Part shown: in pieces, positions 1 to 9,362 of the stretch
Layout of the letters: each line of letters starts with the position of its first letter
Position numbering within the stretch: position 1 is the first letter of the stretch
From: Discostella pseudostelligera
Taxonomy: Eukaryota > Bacillariophyta > Thalassiosirophyceae > Thalassiosirales > Thalassiosiraceae
Assembly (NCBI GenBank): GCA_036940085.1
Contig: JALLBK010000007.1
Span: forward strand, 1-56,953
Length of the DNA: 56,953 bases
Reading direction: 5' to 3'
The notes under the pieces: model-generated
The model's database searches: none
What the model was told of the DNA's origin: nothing
The model's input: only the letters and a program-made list of their open reading frames with translations
Translations under genes and position numbers: made by a program

Positions 1-160
1 TCCTACTCCTCCTACTCCTCCTACTCCTCCTACTCCTCCTACTCCTCCTCCTCCTCCTACTCCTCCTACTCCTCCTCCTCCTGCTGATCCTACTGCCAAT
101 CCTACTGCTGATCTTCCTCCGCTTGTACTGCTGCTCTTCTACTGCTAGTACCTTCCTCAG
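1..160. repeat. TCCTAC / CTC-rich microsatellite
   Basis: Bases 1-80 are almost entirely TCCTAC and TCC units in tandem. They decay rightwards into imperfect CTGCTGAT and CTTCTACTG variants. The tract is cut by the left window edge, so its full length is unknown. It is a strand-asymmetric polypyrimidine run. Confidence 0.85.
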
Positions 161-737
161 TATTCTCAGTATCCAATATCCAGTATATCAGTATTGTTGT
201 CATGATCAGCACAATCATCCTCTTCAGCACAATTATCACTGGTCACTGATCACTGCTCATCATGCATTCTGATGCCCCCTGCTCCTTCTGCTACTCCTGC
301 TCCTCATCACCAGCAGGTCAGTACCGGCTACCAGCATCAAATCACCAGCACTTACCACTCTGTCCTTGTTGGCATCAATGATCCATGCTGCTGCAGAGCA
401 ACAAAGCTGGTGCTCCTCCTAGACACTAGACATGAGAGAGGAGTGTTGGATGCCAAGGAGAAAGGGTGGTGGTGATGATGATGAATGCTGGAGCAGGAGC
501 AGCAGGAAGCAGCCGCATGTCAATGACAATCATGAGGAGGAGCAGCAGCAGGACTAGTGCAGGTATGGACCATGCTGATGAGGTATGAGGCCAAGGATCA
601 TCATCACAAGGAGCAGCAGCAGGTGATGGTGGAGGAAGATCAGCATGGTCATGGTGTGCGATGAAGATGAGCAGAGGATCAGGATGATGATCCTGATCAG
701 CAGGAGGAGGTGGTCCACCCAGGAGCACTTCTGAGAA

Positions 738-910
738 TTGAGAATGGGTGTTGCCCACCACTTAAATACACTGAGAATGGGTGTTGCCCACCACACAATC
801 ACATTGAGAATGGGGCAGCAGTGTTGACCACCATGAATTCCACTGGGAATTAATGTTGACCAACCAAAGATCATGCTGAGCGTGCTGGGTGTTGACCACC
901 CAAAGTTGCA
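738..910. repeat. Five-copy 33-39 bp tandem repeat with internal dyad
   Basis: Five imperfect units lie head to tail at about 738-770, 771-803, 804-842, 843-875 and 876-910. The shared core is TGAGAATGGGTGTTG followed by (C/A)CCACCA. Units 1 and 2 are nearly identical over their first 24 bases, and units 3-5 are progressively diverged. The core holds a small dyad, TGGG-TGTTG-CCCA, so each unit could fold as a short hairpin. No coding function is apparent. Confidence 0.75.
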
Positions 911-1252
911 CTAGTATTCACCAGAGCCTTGGAGAAACGAATTGCTGAGTCTCAAGTGCAGTGATATTGAGGCACGATGACAGGTCACCAACGGTACATC
1001 TGCTGCATTCGTTTCATACCTTTATCAATGCAAAAGCTAACTAGCATCTGAATTAGTTTACTTGAATCAATACTTATCACCCTTAAGCGCATTTGTGTGC
1101 AAAAATAATGAATCCCTCCTCCACAACTTACTTCTTCTTCTTCTATACTACTTTCACGATGCAATTCAGCAGGTAATGAATATGCCAATGATGCAGTATG
1201 AAGTTCTTGAATGCAAGTCGAATAATACGCAGTTCTCGAAGAAACTAGAGTG

Positions 1253-3800
1253 TCACTTTCGTTTCATCTTCGACAGCAGCACCTCCTTTGCTTTGTAGAA
1301 TGCTATTATATCGGCATCGGCTTCGGGATTGCCAGTAAGCATAATTCCATCGGGTAGTTTGAATTCATACTTATTTTCAGCAGTCGTCGGTTGTTGTTGT
1401 AGTACCGCAATCTTTTGCTTTGGATCATCTACAGTCAACGAAAATGAAGGTACCTCCATAATCTGTGTTGATTCTTTTTGTTTGGATGTCATTGGAGGTG
1501 ACTCATCAGCCTCACCCCTTCGATTTTCTTCGTAGCATCCTACTTGCTGATACCAAGTGTCAAAATCGGACTGCAACTTCAGTCTGCCCTTTTCTAACTT
1601 TTGTTGGATGTTTTCTATTGAACCTTTAAGTCCACTGAGCTGCTCCAATGTTTCTTTATAGGCTGTCTTTTCCCGGTCAATTGCATTGTTGTGAACCAGC
1701 TCCTCGTCGTTAGATTTTGCTTCATGCTTCCACATATGTTCGAGAGCTTCCTTGTGACGACTGATCTTCGACCGGATCTCTTCAATCCGCGCTCCAGCCT
1801 TCTTCGCCTGTAAACCGCGAGAGGTAGGTGAACGACAATATCAAAATATCAACGAGCATTCGTGTTATTTGAGCAGCAATCGAATCGAATGAAGACTTAC
1901 CTCAGAATACTTCATCTTCAGCGTGTTTTTGAGTTCGTCAATAGAATCTCGACCAGGATATCGCTCTTGGAACCACTCGAAAGCCAGGTTCGGCTCATCC
2001 ACTGTTCGCTTGTCTCTGCATATTGGCACACCACATACAGTACTCGATGTACTCTTAATAATATCATTTTGTGGCGAGACGATCCTCTCGGCATTGAACC
2101 GATGCATCACACTGACATCTCGACTACCAAATTTTGCTCCTCTTTCGTCATTCATTTTGTATTTAGTGAACGATTGTCCATTCTTCTCCGATAACTCTAC
2201 GTCTCCATCCGCACTATCTCTATCATCATCGGTCGTTGCCTCTCTTGAAGGTGATTTGCCAAATGCTGCACGGAGAATAATATCCTTGAATATAGAGCAA
2301 GCCGCGTGTATCCTTGGGAGAGTTATTCCACCGCAAAAGTCAAGGTATGAATTTGTGTCTGGGTTTTGAACATATTTCTGTATCGACTCGAGCAATTCGT
2401 TCATTTGTTCCTGTGAGAGTTTAGAGCTCTGTTTGCCCCCATCGCAGCTGGCTTCATCATCGTCATTTTTCCCGCTGAGAAAGTCCACCTCTTCTCTTAA
2501 TCTTTTGACCTCAGCCCGCAAGCTCTGAATAACAAGTTCTGGATCAACCTTTTCGTTCACCGAAGCTGAATTTTTGATCAAGGCAACTCGTTGAGCGAAA
2601 TGACAGGTTGAGATTGACTCGTCGGTGTATTGAGCCTCAGGTGAAATGTTTGCAACCATAATTGTCTTGCCTATCAAAAAGATACCCAAAAATACTCGTG
2701 AGATACAACATGAGTTGAAACGGAAATCACTTCATACAGATGCTTACAGTTTCCACCCAACGAGTCGCGAAGAACCGATGTCATCATTGAGTTGCGATAA
2801 GGAACTGGATTAAAACAGACGGTGAGAGCCATCAGCTAGAAATTGTAAATCATACCAACATAAAAAACACACCATGTACGTTCTCATTCTTCCTGTCACT
2901 TTTCTCTTGCAACGCCACAATGACCATCTCGAGGAAAAATAGAGACGAATTGATATATTTTGCTTCTCGCAACGTTTGTCCCGTTGAACTAGTTCGGCTC
3001 ACTCTCTCACTCCCAGCCAGATCGACAATATTCAACTTGCTTCGTGTAACAATGTCCGCTCCGGCTGTTCGCTTTTCCAACACGATAGTGAAAATACAAT
3101 GACTCCGAGTTGAATTTTGATTCATCTCCGTTGCAGCGATGACACGATTGGTATCTCCATGAAACAGTAGATTCAATGCCTCTTCCTCTGTTGTGACCGT
3201 GTGCATCGATAGATTCTTGAAGTGGAAGTCGCCATACTCATCCTCGAGCATTGTTACCCGTTTCGCTTCATCATACGACGGATTATTGCTGCTATGATTG
3301 CTTTCCATGAGCAAGTCATAACCGGATTGGTTGTATATTTCAAGATATGTAATTAAACATGAGTACGAAATGCCTTTCTGTTCATCATCTTTGATTGTCT
3401 TGAACAAATGCGCAATCGCTCGGGGGATAATTCCCCTATCCTCGTACCGCTCAGGGCCACCCGTGACAGTATAGGTCTTACCACTGCCAGTTTGACCATA
3501 TGCAAATATTGTAGAATTGAAACCCGCCAGAGCATTTTGTATGGCAGGGACTCCAACAGTTCGAAAGACGTCTCGTTGGTTGGCCTTGTCATCGAGAATT
3601 CCCGAAAATGAAAAATTGTAGCCCGTTCGAGAGTTGTTTACAATGCTGTCTTCATTCTTGGGCACCTTTACTGATACGGTCTTCAAATCAATTTCGTCTC
3701 TTTGAAAGTAGGTCAACGAGTTTGACGATGGGCGGATTCGTAGATAGACTTGAATGCCGGCATCATCGATAGCTCCGTCCATTGATCGCGATTTTGACAT
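1253..3800 (-). CDS. Kinesin-9 family motor protein (KIF6/KIF9-like)
   Basis: Four exons are inferred: 3800-2873, 2804-2748, 2670-1901 and 1807-1253. All boundaries are GT-AG and the phases agree, giving 769 aa. The motor domain comes first, with the P-loop GQTGSGKT at residues 102-109, switch I (NQNSTRSHC), switch II (VDLAGSE) and the VPYRNSMMTSVLRDSLGG element, which is completed only by the 57-nt second exon. A neck and coiled-coil stalk follow. The motifs TTEEEALNLLFHGDTNR and CHFAQRVALIKN, plus a C-terminal AFEWFQERYPG segment, are typical of kinesin-9. Members of this family usually work in the axoneme or flagellum, so a role in the flagellated male gametes of centric diatoms is inferred. 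The start at MSKSRS is preferred; an in-frame ATG at 3860 would add 20 His/Leu-rich residues unlike the family. Confidence 0.9.
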
Positions 3801-4908
3801 CTCGATCGCGAGAAGAAGTTGATGGTGCAGGTGCAGAGAGACATGAAGGTTCAGGTGCACTGAAATAATTCAAAATTCAAAACTCGACGCTCAAAGCACG
3901 CGTTTTTTGTTGAAGTTCAAGTGGATTGTCACGTTCATAACTTGATCTCAAGATGATTGGAGGACTGAGTCAAAAACTGTGAATGCCATGATTTCTGCCC
4001 TCTCGAAGGCATGGGCACATCAAGGTTAGGAAACGCAATTCATTTGTTGTAGAGTGTGTTTAATGCCGCCCCCCACTCAAAGACCACCAATGCCTACATC
4101 AACCATGGCTAGTCAACACTTCTCCATCCATTACTCGTTTGACAAATGGAACGGAGGCATCATTACCACCGATGTGCCGATGACGCTCGACGCCGACGCC
4201 GACGCCGACGCAATTGCCTCGATTTTCCATCATTTCATCCCCCCCGCCGATGGAGGCAAAGTATGAGCTATTGCGGCATCATTTCTAGAGTCCGCCATAC
4301 TGACTCCATGACCAAGAGGAGGAAGGTCGAGGTGTAGGGACGCTCACTCCGAATCACTGTCTCATGGTGGCGGTGGCTAGGAGGCAGGGCAATGAGAGGG
4401 CTATGGCAAGCAAGCGGAAGGCGGAAGCCCGCCCGCGCCACCACTCGCCCCCAATTCAGTCTCCCGCCAAACCAAGAGACATACGAAGATATCAAGTTCA
4501 AATGAGTTTGAATTCTACGGACTCCGTCTACAGGGTCCTCTGTAATGGTATCTATTTCTCGTCATGAAATTTGTCTCCGCAAAATCACTTGAACTTCCAC
4601 TTGCATCCGACATCGACACATACATCGCGCACCTCGACCCTCGACCCATGGCCACATCGTGAGGAACGCGGGCGCTATTGTAGTACTAATGACACTGTCC
4701 ACTCCAAAGAATGACAAATATGACACGCACGGTGCACCTGGGGCTTGGTAGAGAGGCGTTAGAATTCGTCAAGCCGACGGTCGGTAGCTACTCCCGCTCT
4801 ATCTGCTGCAGTGACTTTGTTCACATCACGATGACGACGGTGTGTTTGATCCACATTTGGTAGGGAATTTGCAACACACTCCCATTATTATATTTATTAT
4901 ATTGAACA
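3801..4908. other. Divergent intergenic region with unresolved short ORFs
   Basis: This gap separates the kinesin (leftward) from the secreted protein (rightward). An open frame at 4054-4266 (+) has a (GACGCC)n Asp-Ala tract but no recognisable domain. A further frame at 4364-4567 (+) is Arg-rich. A 32-codon frame begins at the ATG at 4564. I could not join these with consistent splice phases. One CTCCCGCCAAA element lies near 4460. The final 25 bases before the ATG at 4909 are very AT-rich. A small unannotated gene at 4054-4270 is possible but unsupported. Confidence 0.45.
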
Positions 4909-6342
4909 ATGATGAAGGCCGCAATCCTCGGCCTTGTAGCTGTTGCTGCCTCGGCCTCCCCTGTCGCTGTCGCGGACTTTGTCCAACTCAGCCAGGAAAA
5001 TCCATCTTATGTCGATAATTACATGCGATTACGAGGCGGGAGAGAGCTAGGGAAGCACAAACGCCAAAAGGCAGCCGAGGAGGAACTCATTCATGCCATG
5101 GAAGCCGAAGAATCGCTCGTTGAAGCCGTGGAAACAGAAACAGCACTTGTGCAGGAGTTTGCGAAGGCAGAGAAGAGAATGAAGAAAGAGAAGAAGGAGA
5201 AGAAGGAGAAGCGCAAAAAGGAGAAGAGGGAGAAGAAGGTGAAGAAGGCAGGACCGGTTAAGGGTCATGGTGCCCCGCATGCAGAACAACCAAAAGAGAA
5301 TCGTAAGAATGCACTGAAAGAAGGTGCACCCCTAGTGTCCGAAATCATGTCCAAAACTTCCAAGCCCACCGACATTGGAGGCACTGTCTCAGCTCCAAAG
5401 GGTCCAGGGCCAGAGAAGCCCGCGCATCGTGAGCGTGGCGAGTCTATCTCGTCATCACCCTCGACTGCGATGCCTAGCTTTAATCCAACCATTAGCCCAA
5501 CTTCGGAACAAGAAGTCAGAATCCAGGTAATTTCGGAATCTCCATCATCCGCAAATAATGATGACGAAGCTACTTCGCTGCCCACATTCTTGCCCTCCTT
5601 CTCTCCGACTGGTGGAGAAGAATATGTTGAAGCAACAGCAACCACTTCATCACCATCAAGCGCGGTGGTGCCGGTGACTTTATCACCATCAAGCGTGGTG
5701 ACTATGCTGGTTGAATCCTCCACTACGGCGACAACCACTGCTTTTGTTTCCACAGTCTCGGTTATCACTCCTGTTCCCACTGCTGACCCAGCAACTTCCG
5801 CGCCATCCGCAATTAATGATGTCGAAGCCATTTCGATTCTCACATCCATGCCCTCCTATTCCCCAACTGGTTCACCATCAACATCAAGCGTGGAAACTGT
5901 GCCGGTGAATACGACAACTACACCCATCATATCTACCCCTACGACATTGCCACCAACATTGGCAACTACCTCGGATGCACCTACTACCCCAGTTGTTGAA
6001 GTTGTTGCAGCGACCCCAACCACACCATCCCCATCAAGTATTAGTGTGGTAGTACCTACACCAACATTAAATTTAACTGCTGTACCTGCCGAGGATGATG
6101 CGTCGGAAACAGTTCCTGATTGTCCAGCAGCCTATGATCCAACCAAGACAACCTACGTGGGCGGAGACGTGACTACGGTCAATGAACACATCTTTGAATG
6201 TCAATCAAAGCTTGAAAAGTACTGTAACATCGCTGCCTGGGATGATGCACTTCTGACGGGGGATGCAAATGCCAGGCAATCGTGGGACGATGCATGGATG
6301 CACATTAGTCCATGTGTTGCGGTGACATCCGATGAGGTGTAG
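4909..6342 (+). CDS. Secreted Lys-rich / Ser-Thr-Pro-rich wall-type protein
   Basis: Single exon, 477 aa. The order is: signal peptide at residues 1-22 (hydrophobic, cleavage near AVA-DF); a short segment with YMRLRGG, containing an RxL site like the processing motif of diatom silaffins; an acidic/basic region ending in a block of KKEKK-type repeats at about 95-120; a long Ser/Thr/Pro/Val-rich region with repeated PS(Y/F)SPT and SPSS motifs, likely heavily O-glycosylated; and a C-terminal Cys module (about 400-477) starting CPAAYDPTKTTY, with four Cys and several Trp. That module loosely resembles small carbohydrate-binding modules (YxxGDxVxxxxxIFxC) and recurs in diatom secreted proteins. 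A silica- or chitin-associated wall role is inferred. The gene faces the SDR gene tail to tail. Confidence 0.85.
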   Translation: MMKAAILGLVAVAASASPVAVADFVQLSQENPSYVDNYMRLRGGRELGKHKRQKAAEEELIHAMEAEESLVEAVETETALVQEFAKAEKRMKKEKKEKKEKRKKEKREKKVKKAGPVKGHGAPHAEQPKENRKNALKEGAPLVSEIMSKTSKPTDIGGTVSAPKGPGPEKPAHRERGESISSSPSTAMPSFNPTISPTSEQEVRIQVISESPSSANNDDEATSLPTFLPSFSPTGGEEYVEATATTSSPSSAVVPVTLSPSSVVTMLVESSTTATTTAFVSTVSVITPVPTADPATSAPSAINDVEAISILTSMPSYSPTGSPSTSSVETVPVNTTTTPIISTPTTLPPTLATTSDAPTTPVVEVVAATPTTPSPSSISVVVPTPTLNLTAVPAEDDASETVPDCPAAYDPTKTTYVGGDVTTVNEHIFECQSKLEKYCNIAAWDDALLTGDANARQSWDDAWMHISPCVAVTSDEV

Positions 6343-6908
6343 ATAGATGGTCGACTACATTAATGACACATGATACTACGCTATTTCATAGCTGTAAAGG
6401 GGTATGCTGGTGCTTCACTAACTGGTACAAAACAGAGTTGGTGGCAACTTATTTCCTAATTTGAGGTGGATTTATGTAATACATTAAAGCATGCAGGTGA
6501 CTTCGTGAGACGCACCCGTTGGTGGTCCGTCCACACTACGAATCCATGATGTGCATGCACATGAGTAATTTACCTAAGAGATCGTGTTTGTTTAAAGATC
6601 GTGTTTGGCATCAATTGAAGAGAAGTTGTTTTGTCTCATTGGCTTGTCGCTGCGCAATTGCAGGCGCTGATTAGGATGAAAATGTTCACACACCATCATT
6701 CAAGCATAAACATGGTACTCAAAGTGCGTAGTCACCTCCTTCATCTGAATACTCTCCAATAGACTATCTCTCTACTATCTAAAATTTTCAATGGAACCCA
6801 AAATGCGTGGAGAAAGCAACCTCGCATCAAAACGCGAACCTACTGACCTCCTTCAACGTGCTCCGCAGCTATCGCCCCACAAACTCAAGCAAACCATTTC
6901 ATCATTTC
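6343..6908. other. Convergent intergenic region
   Basis: About 570 bases lie between the stop of the secreted protein and the stop of the SDR gene. The region should hold both 3' UTRs. Short forward frames at 6791-7142 overlap the SDR coding region antisense and are Thr/His/Gln-rich shadows. No repeat, RNA gene or mobile element was seen. Confidence 0.5.
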
Positions 6909-7955
6909 TTATTTCTTCGACACCAAACCAACCACAGCACCTCCAATTGCATTTGTCAGTGCCGCAACTCCACTCAAACACACTGCCGCAAATGCCACAA
7001 GTATCGTTGCACCCATCCGAGCCGCCTTTTTGTGTTCCTTCAACAGACTGGTGGGAAACGTTCTCGAATCCGATTGTACCTTAGCCAAGAGTGGTCCATA
7101 ACTCTCTGCACCCGTACCCGACTTGACATTCATGGCCGTTAATGTCGATCGGGCTGTATTCGGATACTCCAAACATTCCACACATAGATTCGCAATTTGA
7201 GAATGAGTCACAGCCGACACTGGCAAATCTTGTCCATTATCGGCCAATGCCAATACTTTCTCCATGGGGATATCATCCTTGCCCATAACTCCTGGTCGAA
7301 TGATGGTGTAATCAATATCGGGATTGCTGCGTAGTAATTGTTCCCCCTCGTAGTTCCATGCCTTGGCCATGTTTCCTAGCATATTAATGAGTACTGTAAA
7401 AAATGACGTAGGTTCTTCTCCCTTGCCAGTGACGCGAACAATCCGTTGACATGTACCACTTTCTCTAGCGGCATGAATTAAATTCTGCACGGCAAGATAA
7501 TTCACACTTCGGCTGTGTTTGGGATCTGATTCAGGAAGGAGACAGAATAATGATTGAAGGGGCGGTGGTCGAACCGGTCCGTGCAATGCCAGTGTGACAT
7601 CACACCCCTTCACTAATTCCATGCATGATGACGCATCAGTGGCATCACCCGTGACCATGGTCACATGGGGTAGATTGGCAATGTACGATGCTACCTGAGA
7701 CGAGGATGCATTTTTTTCAATGGATGGGACAACATTTGCATCAATGGGGTGTCGGAGGAGGCATCGAGTTTCAATGCCTTTGGACGAGAGAATTTGAATG
7801 GCCTGTCGACCGAGACGGCCGGTGGTGCCCGTGACTGCTACCCGCATGGCCAAGCATGAAGATGATGACGATGATAGTAGTATGGCGCTCACGAATGCGA
7901 TGGCGATGCTCCGCATGATAGTATTGATCACGGGCATAATAATAGTCAAAGACAT
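6909..7955 (-). CDS. NAD(P)-binding atypical SDR / NmrA-like protein
   Basis: Single exon, 348 aa. The N-terminal about 35 residues form a hydrophobic signal or anchor rich in Ser (cleavage near CLA-MR). A Rossmann fold follows, with MRVAVTGTTGRLGRQA carrying the GxxGxxG dinucleotide motif. Later strands read VTMVTGDATD and VKGCDVTLALHGP, the usual binding-fold positions of NmrA/SDR_a5-type reductases. A Tyr-X3-Lys catalytic motif is not obvious, as in atypical SDRs. There is a hydrophobic segment near the C terminus (ATILVAFAAVCLSGVAAL). The substrate cannot be read from sequence. The N terminus suggests ER or secretory entry, or plastid import; an aromatic +1 residue is lacking, so plastid targeting is less likely. 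A second ATG at 7913 is an alternative start. Confidence 0.8.
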   Translation of the reverse strand: MSLTIIMPVINTIMRSIAIAFVSAILLSSSSSSCLAMRVAVTGTTGRLGRQAIQILSSKGIETRCLLRHPIDANVVPSIEKNASSSQVASYIANLPHVTMVTGDATDASSCMELVKGCDVTLALHGPVRPPPLQSLFCLLPESDPKHSRSVNYLAVQNLIHAARESGTCQRIVRVTGKGEEPTSFFTVLINMLGNMAKAWNYEGEQLLRSNPDIDYTIIRPGVMGKDDIPMEKVLALADNGQDLPVSAVTHSQIANLCVECLEYPNTARSTLTAMNVKSGTGAESYGPLLAKVQSDSRTFPTSLLKEHKKAARMGATILVAFAAVCLSGVAALTNAIGGAVVGLVSKK

Positions 7956-8043
7956 GAAGTATTTAGTTTTTCATTGTCGTCGTCGTCGTCGTCCGCTTGC
8001 TTTTTGCTGTTGGTTTGCTGCAATAAAGAGAACACTTACCTCC

Positions 8044-8142
8044 TTCCCGCCATTTCGTCACAGCTATTTCTTCGCCACATATTCGCCAAACAATTCTTCC
8101 CGCCGTTATTTGCTTCCGTCACACTGAAAGATTTGGCGGGAA
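8044..8142. promoter_or_regulatory. Divergent promoter with three GGCGGGAA-type sites
   Basis: Between the SDR gene (-) and the sulfotransferase-like gene (+) lie TTCCCGCCATTT (8044-8055), TTCCCGCC (8097-8104) and, inverted, TTTGGCGGGAA (8132-8142). Two weaker TTCGCCA copies lie between them. The core matches the E2F/DP consensus TTTSSCGC in general form. Factor identity is inferred from the motif alone. Confidence 0.55.
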
Positions 8143-8244
8143 CTCATCTCCTCTTGCTGCTGCTGCTGATGATATGATTATTTGTCAGTGTTGGTGTTGA
8201 GTAAGCAGGGGCAGGGGCGGTCTCGTCCACCATCACCATGACCA

Positions 8245-9333
8245 TTGATTGATGAATTCCGCCGGATATCATCTCATATGTCCCGACGATGGCTCCCCAC
8301 TATTCATGGCCGCCGCATACGCAACGTCGAAGCCCTTGGTGTCATCTCACTCTTCCTTTACTGGATATCACAGCTAACGACGGTCAATAATATCATCCGT
8401 AGGTCGGCCGACAATTATTATTTTTCGAACGTTGCGCGTCGTCGAGGAGGTGACACAACTTCTTTTTCAACACGGCCAGCATCCTATCCAATATACATCT
8501 TGGGGGATATTGCCGAAGTGAAATTCCAAGTACTGGATTGGAAAGACCTATCAATACAATGGACTAGTAATAGTTCCTACTCGGATCTCTTGAAATTCTC
8601 ACCGTCGGTGACAGTGGACACGATATTACCATCTCCATCGTCGAATACTAGTCAACATGGACGTGTCATCATCATGTTGCACAACCATCCCAAGATGGCA
8701 AGTACCACCCTTCGTCGAGCATGTTGGGAAAATCTCAAAAGCAGTTGCGATATTGTATCTCCAAAACGTGATCCAATGGGATACTCGGATGCCGACGATC
8801 TTGCGAGTCTTATCGAACAATGTACGAATACTTACCATTTTTGCGTTGGCGGCTGGCATTATCGTGCAGATAATTTCCCAAACCCAACAAGCAAAAATAT
8901 ATCATCTTTGGCGGATATGTCAATCACCTTCCTCCACATGTTTCCCTTTCGCAACTTTTATGACTGGGCTGATAGTGCACTGAAACAGATATTCGTGGGA
9001 CACTCGGATACTGGATGCACGGAGGCATCCAAACGATTAGATTCATGCAACGGTTGGTTAGAGCTTGATTTTGAAAAGTATAGCAAACGAACCATGGCAC
9101 AAATGATTGAAATCATGAACTTTCGTGACCATGAGTCGCAGAGCCATACATTTTTATTATACAACTTTCGAGAAGTTCAGACGACGCTGGCACTGTTGAG
9201 CCGGATGTTTCATACACCACTGTTGCCATACTTGGACATGACTTACAAGCAAAATCGACGAGAGGGGTCGTGTCCGATAGAAACTCTACAGAAATTTCAT
9301 GATTGTTTTGATGAGCAACTTCTTCAATTATGA
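8245..9333 (+). CDS. Putative Golgi sulfotransferase-like type II membrane protein
   Basis: Single exon, 362 aa. A short basic cytosolic tail is followed by one hydrophobic anchor at about residues 29-44 (ALGVISLFLYWI), then a lumenal domain. Residues 145-160 read LHNHPKMASTTLRRAC, matching the 5'-phosphosulfate-binding loop style (H/N-x-PKxASTTL) of Gal-3-O- and carbohydrate sulfotransferases. FPFRNFYDWADSAL about 80 residues later sits where the 3'-phosphate-binding R...S segment is expected. The Lys of PKM and the Ser/Thr of STT would contact PAPS. Several Cys (CWENLKSSC, CTNTYHFC, GCTEASKRLDSC) suggest disulfides. The acceptor is unknown. An internal ATG at 8278 is an alternative start. 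The stop lies 29 bases from the oppositely oriented stop of the next gene. Confidence 0.65.
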   Translation: MIDEFRRISSHMSRRWLPTIHGRRIRNVEALGVISLFLYWISQLTTVNNIIRRSADNYYFSNVARRRGGDTTSFSTRPASYPIYILGDIAEVKFQVLDWKDLSIQWTSNSSYSDLLKFSPSVTVDTILPSPSSNTSQHGRVIIMLHNHPKMASTTLRRACWENLKSSCDIVSPKRDPMGYSDADDLASLIEQCTNTYHFCVGGWHYRADNFPNPTSKNISSLADMSITFLHMFPFRNFYDWADSALKQIFVGHSDTGCTEASKRLDSCNGWLELDFEKYSKRTMAQMIEIMNFRDHESQSHTFLLYNFREVQTTLALLSRMFHTPLLPYLDMTYKQNRREGSCPIETLQKFHDCFDEQLLQL

Positions 9334-9362
9334 CACCGTATGATTCTGATTTATTAGTTTAA

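Larger units (their letters stand above)
1..1252. other. Left-edge intergenic / low-complexity region, no supported gene
   Basis: No reading frame here looks like a real protein. Open frames in 272-874 are products of triplet bias (CTC, GAT, CAG runs) and translate to His/Leu/Pro/Ser-rich strings with no recognisable domain. Two repeat tracts are listed separately. The stretch 911-1252 lies just downstream of the kinesin stop codon and probably holds that gene's 3' UTR; nothing else is visible in it. A gene running in from beyond the left edge cannot be excluded. Confidence 0.6.

Noticed and set aside
426..874. Minus-strand open frames of 106-111 codons
   Set aside because: They arise from CAG/GAT/CTC triplet bias, translate to His/Leu/Pro strings, overlap in two frames and match no domain.
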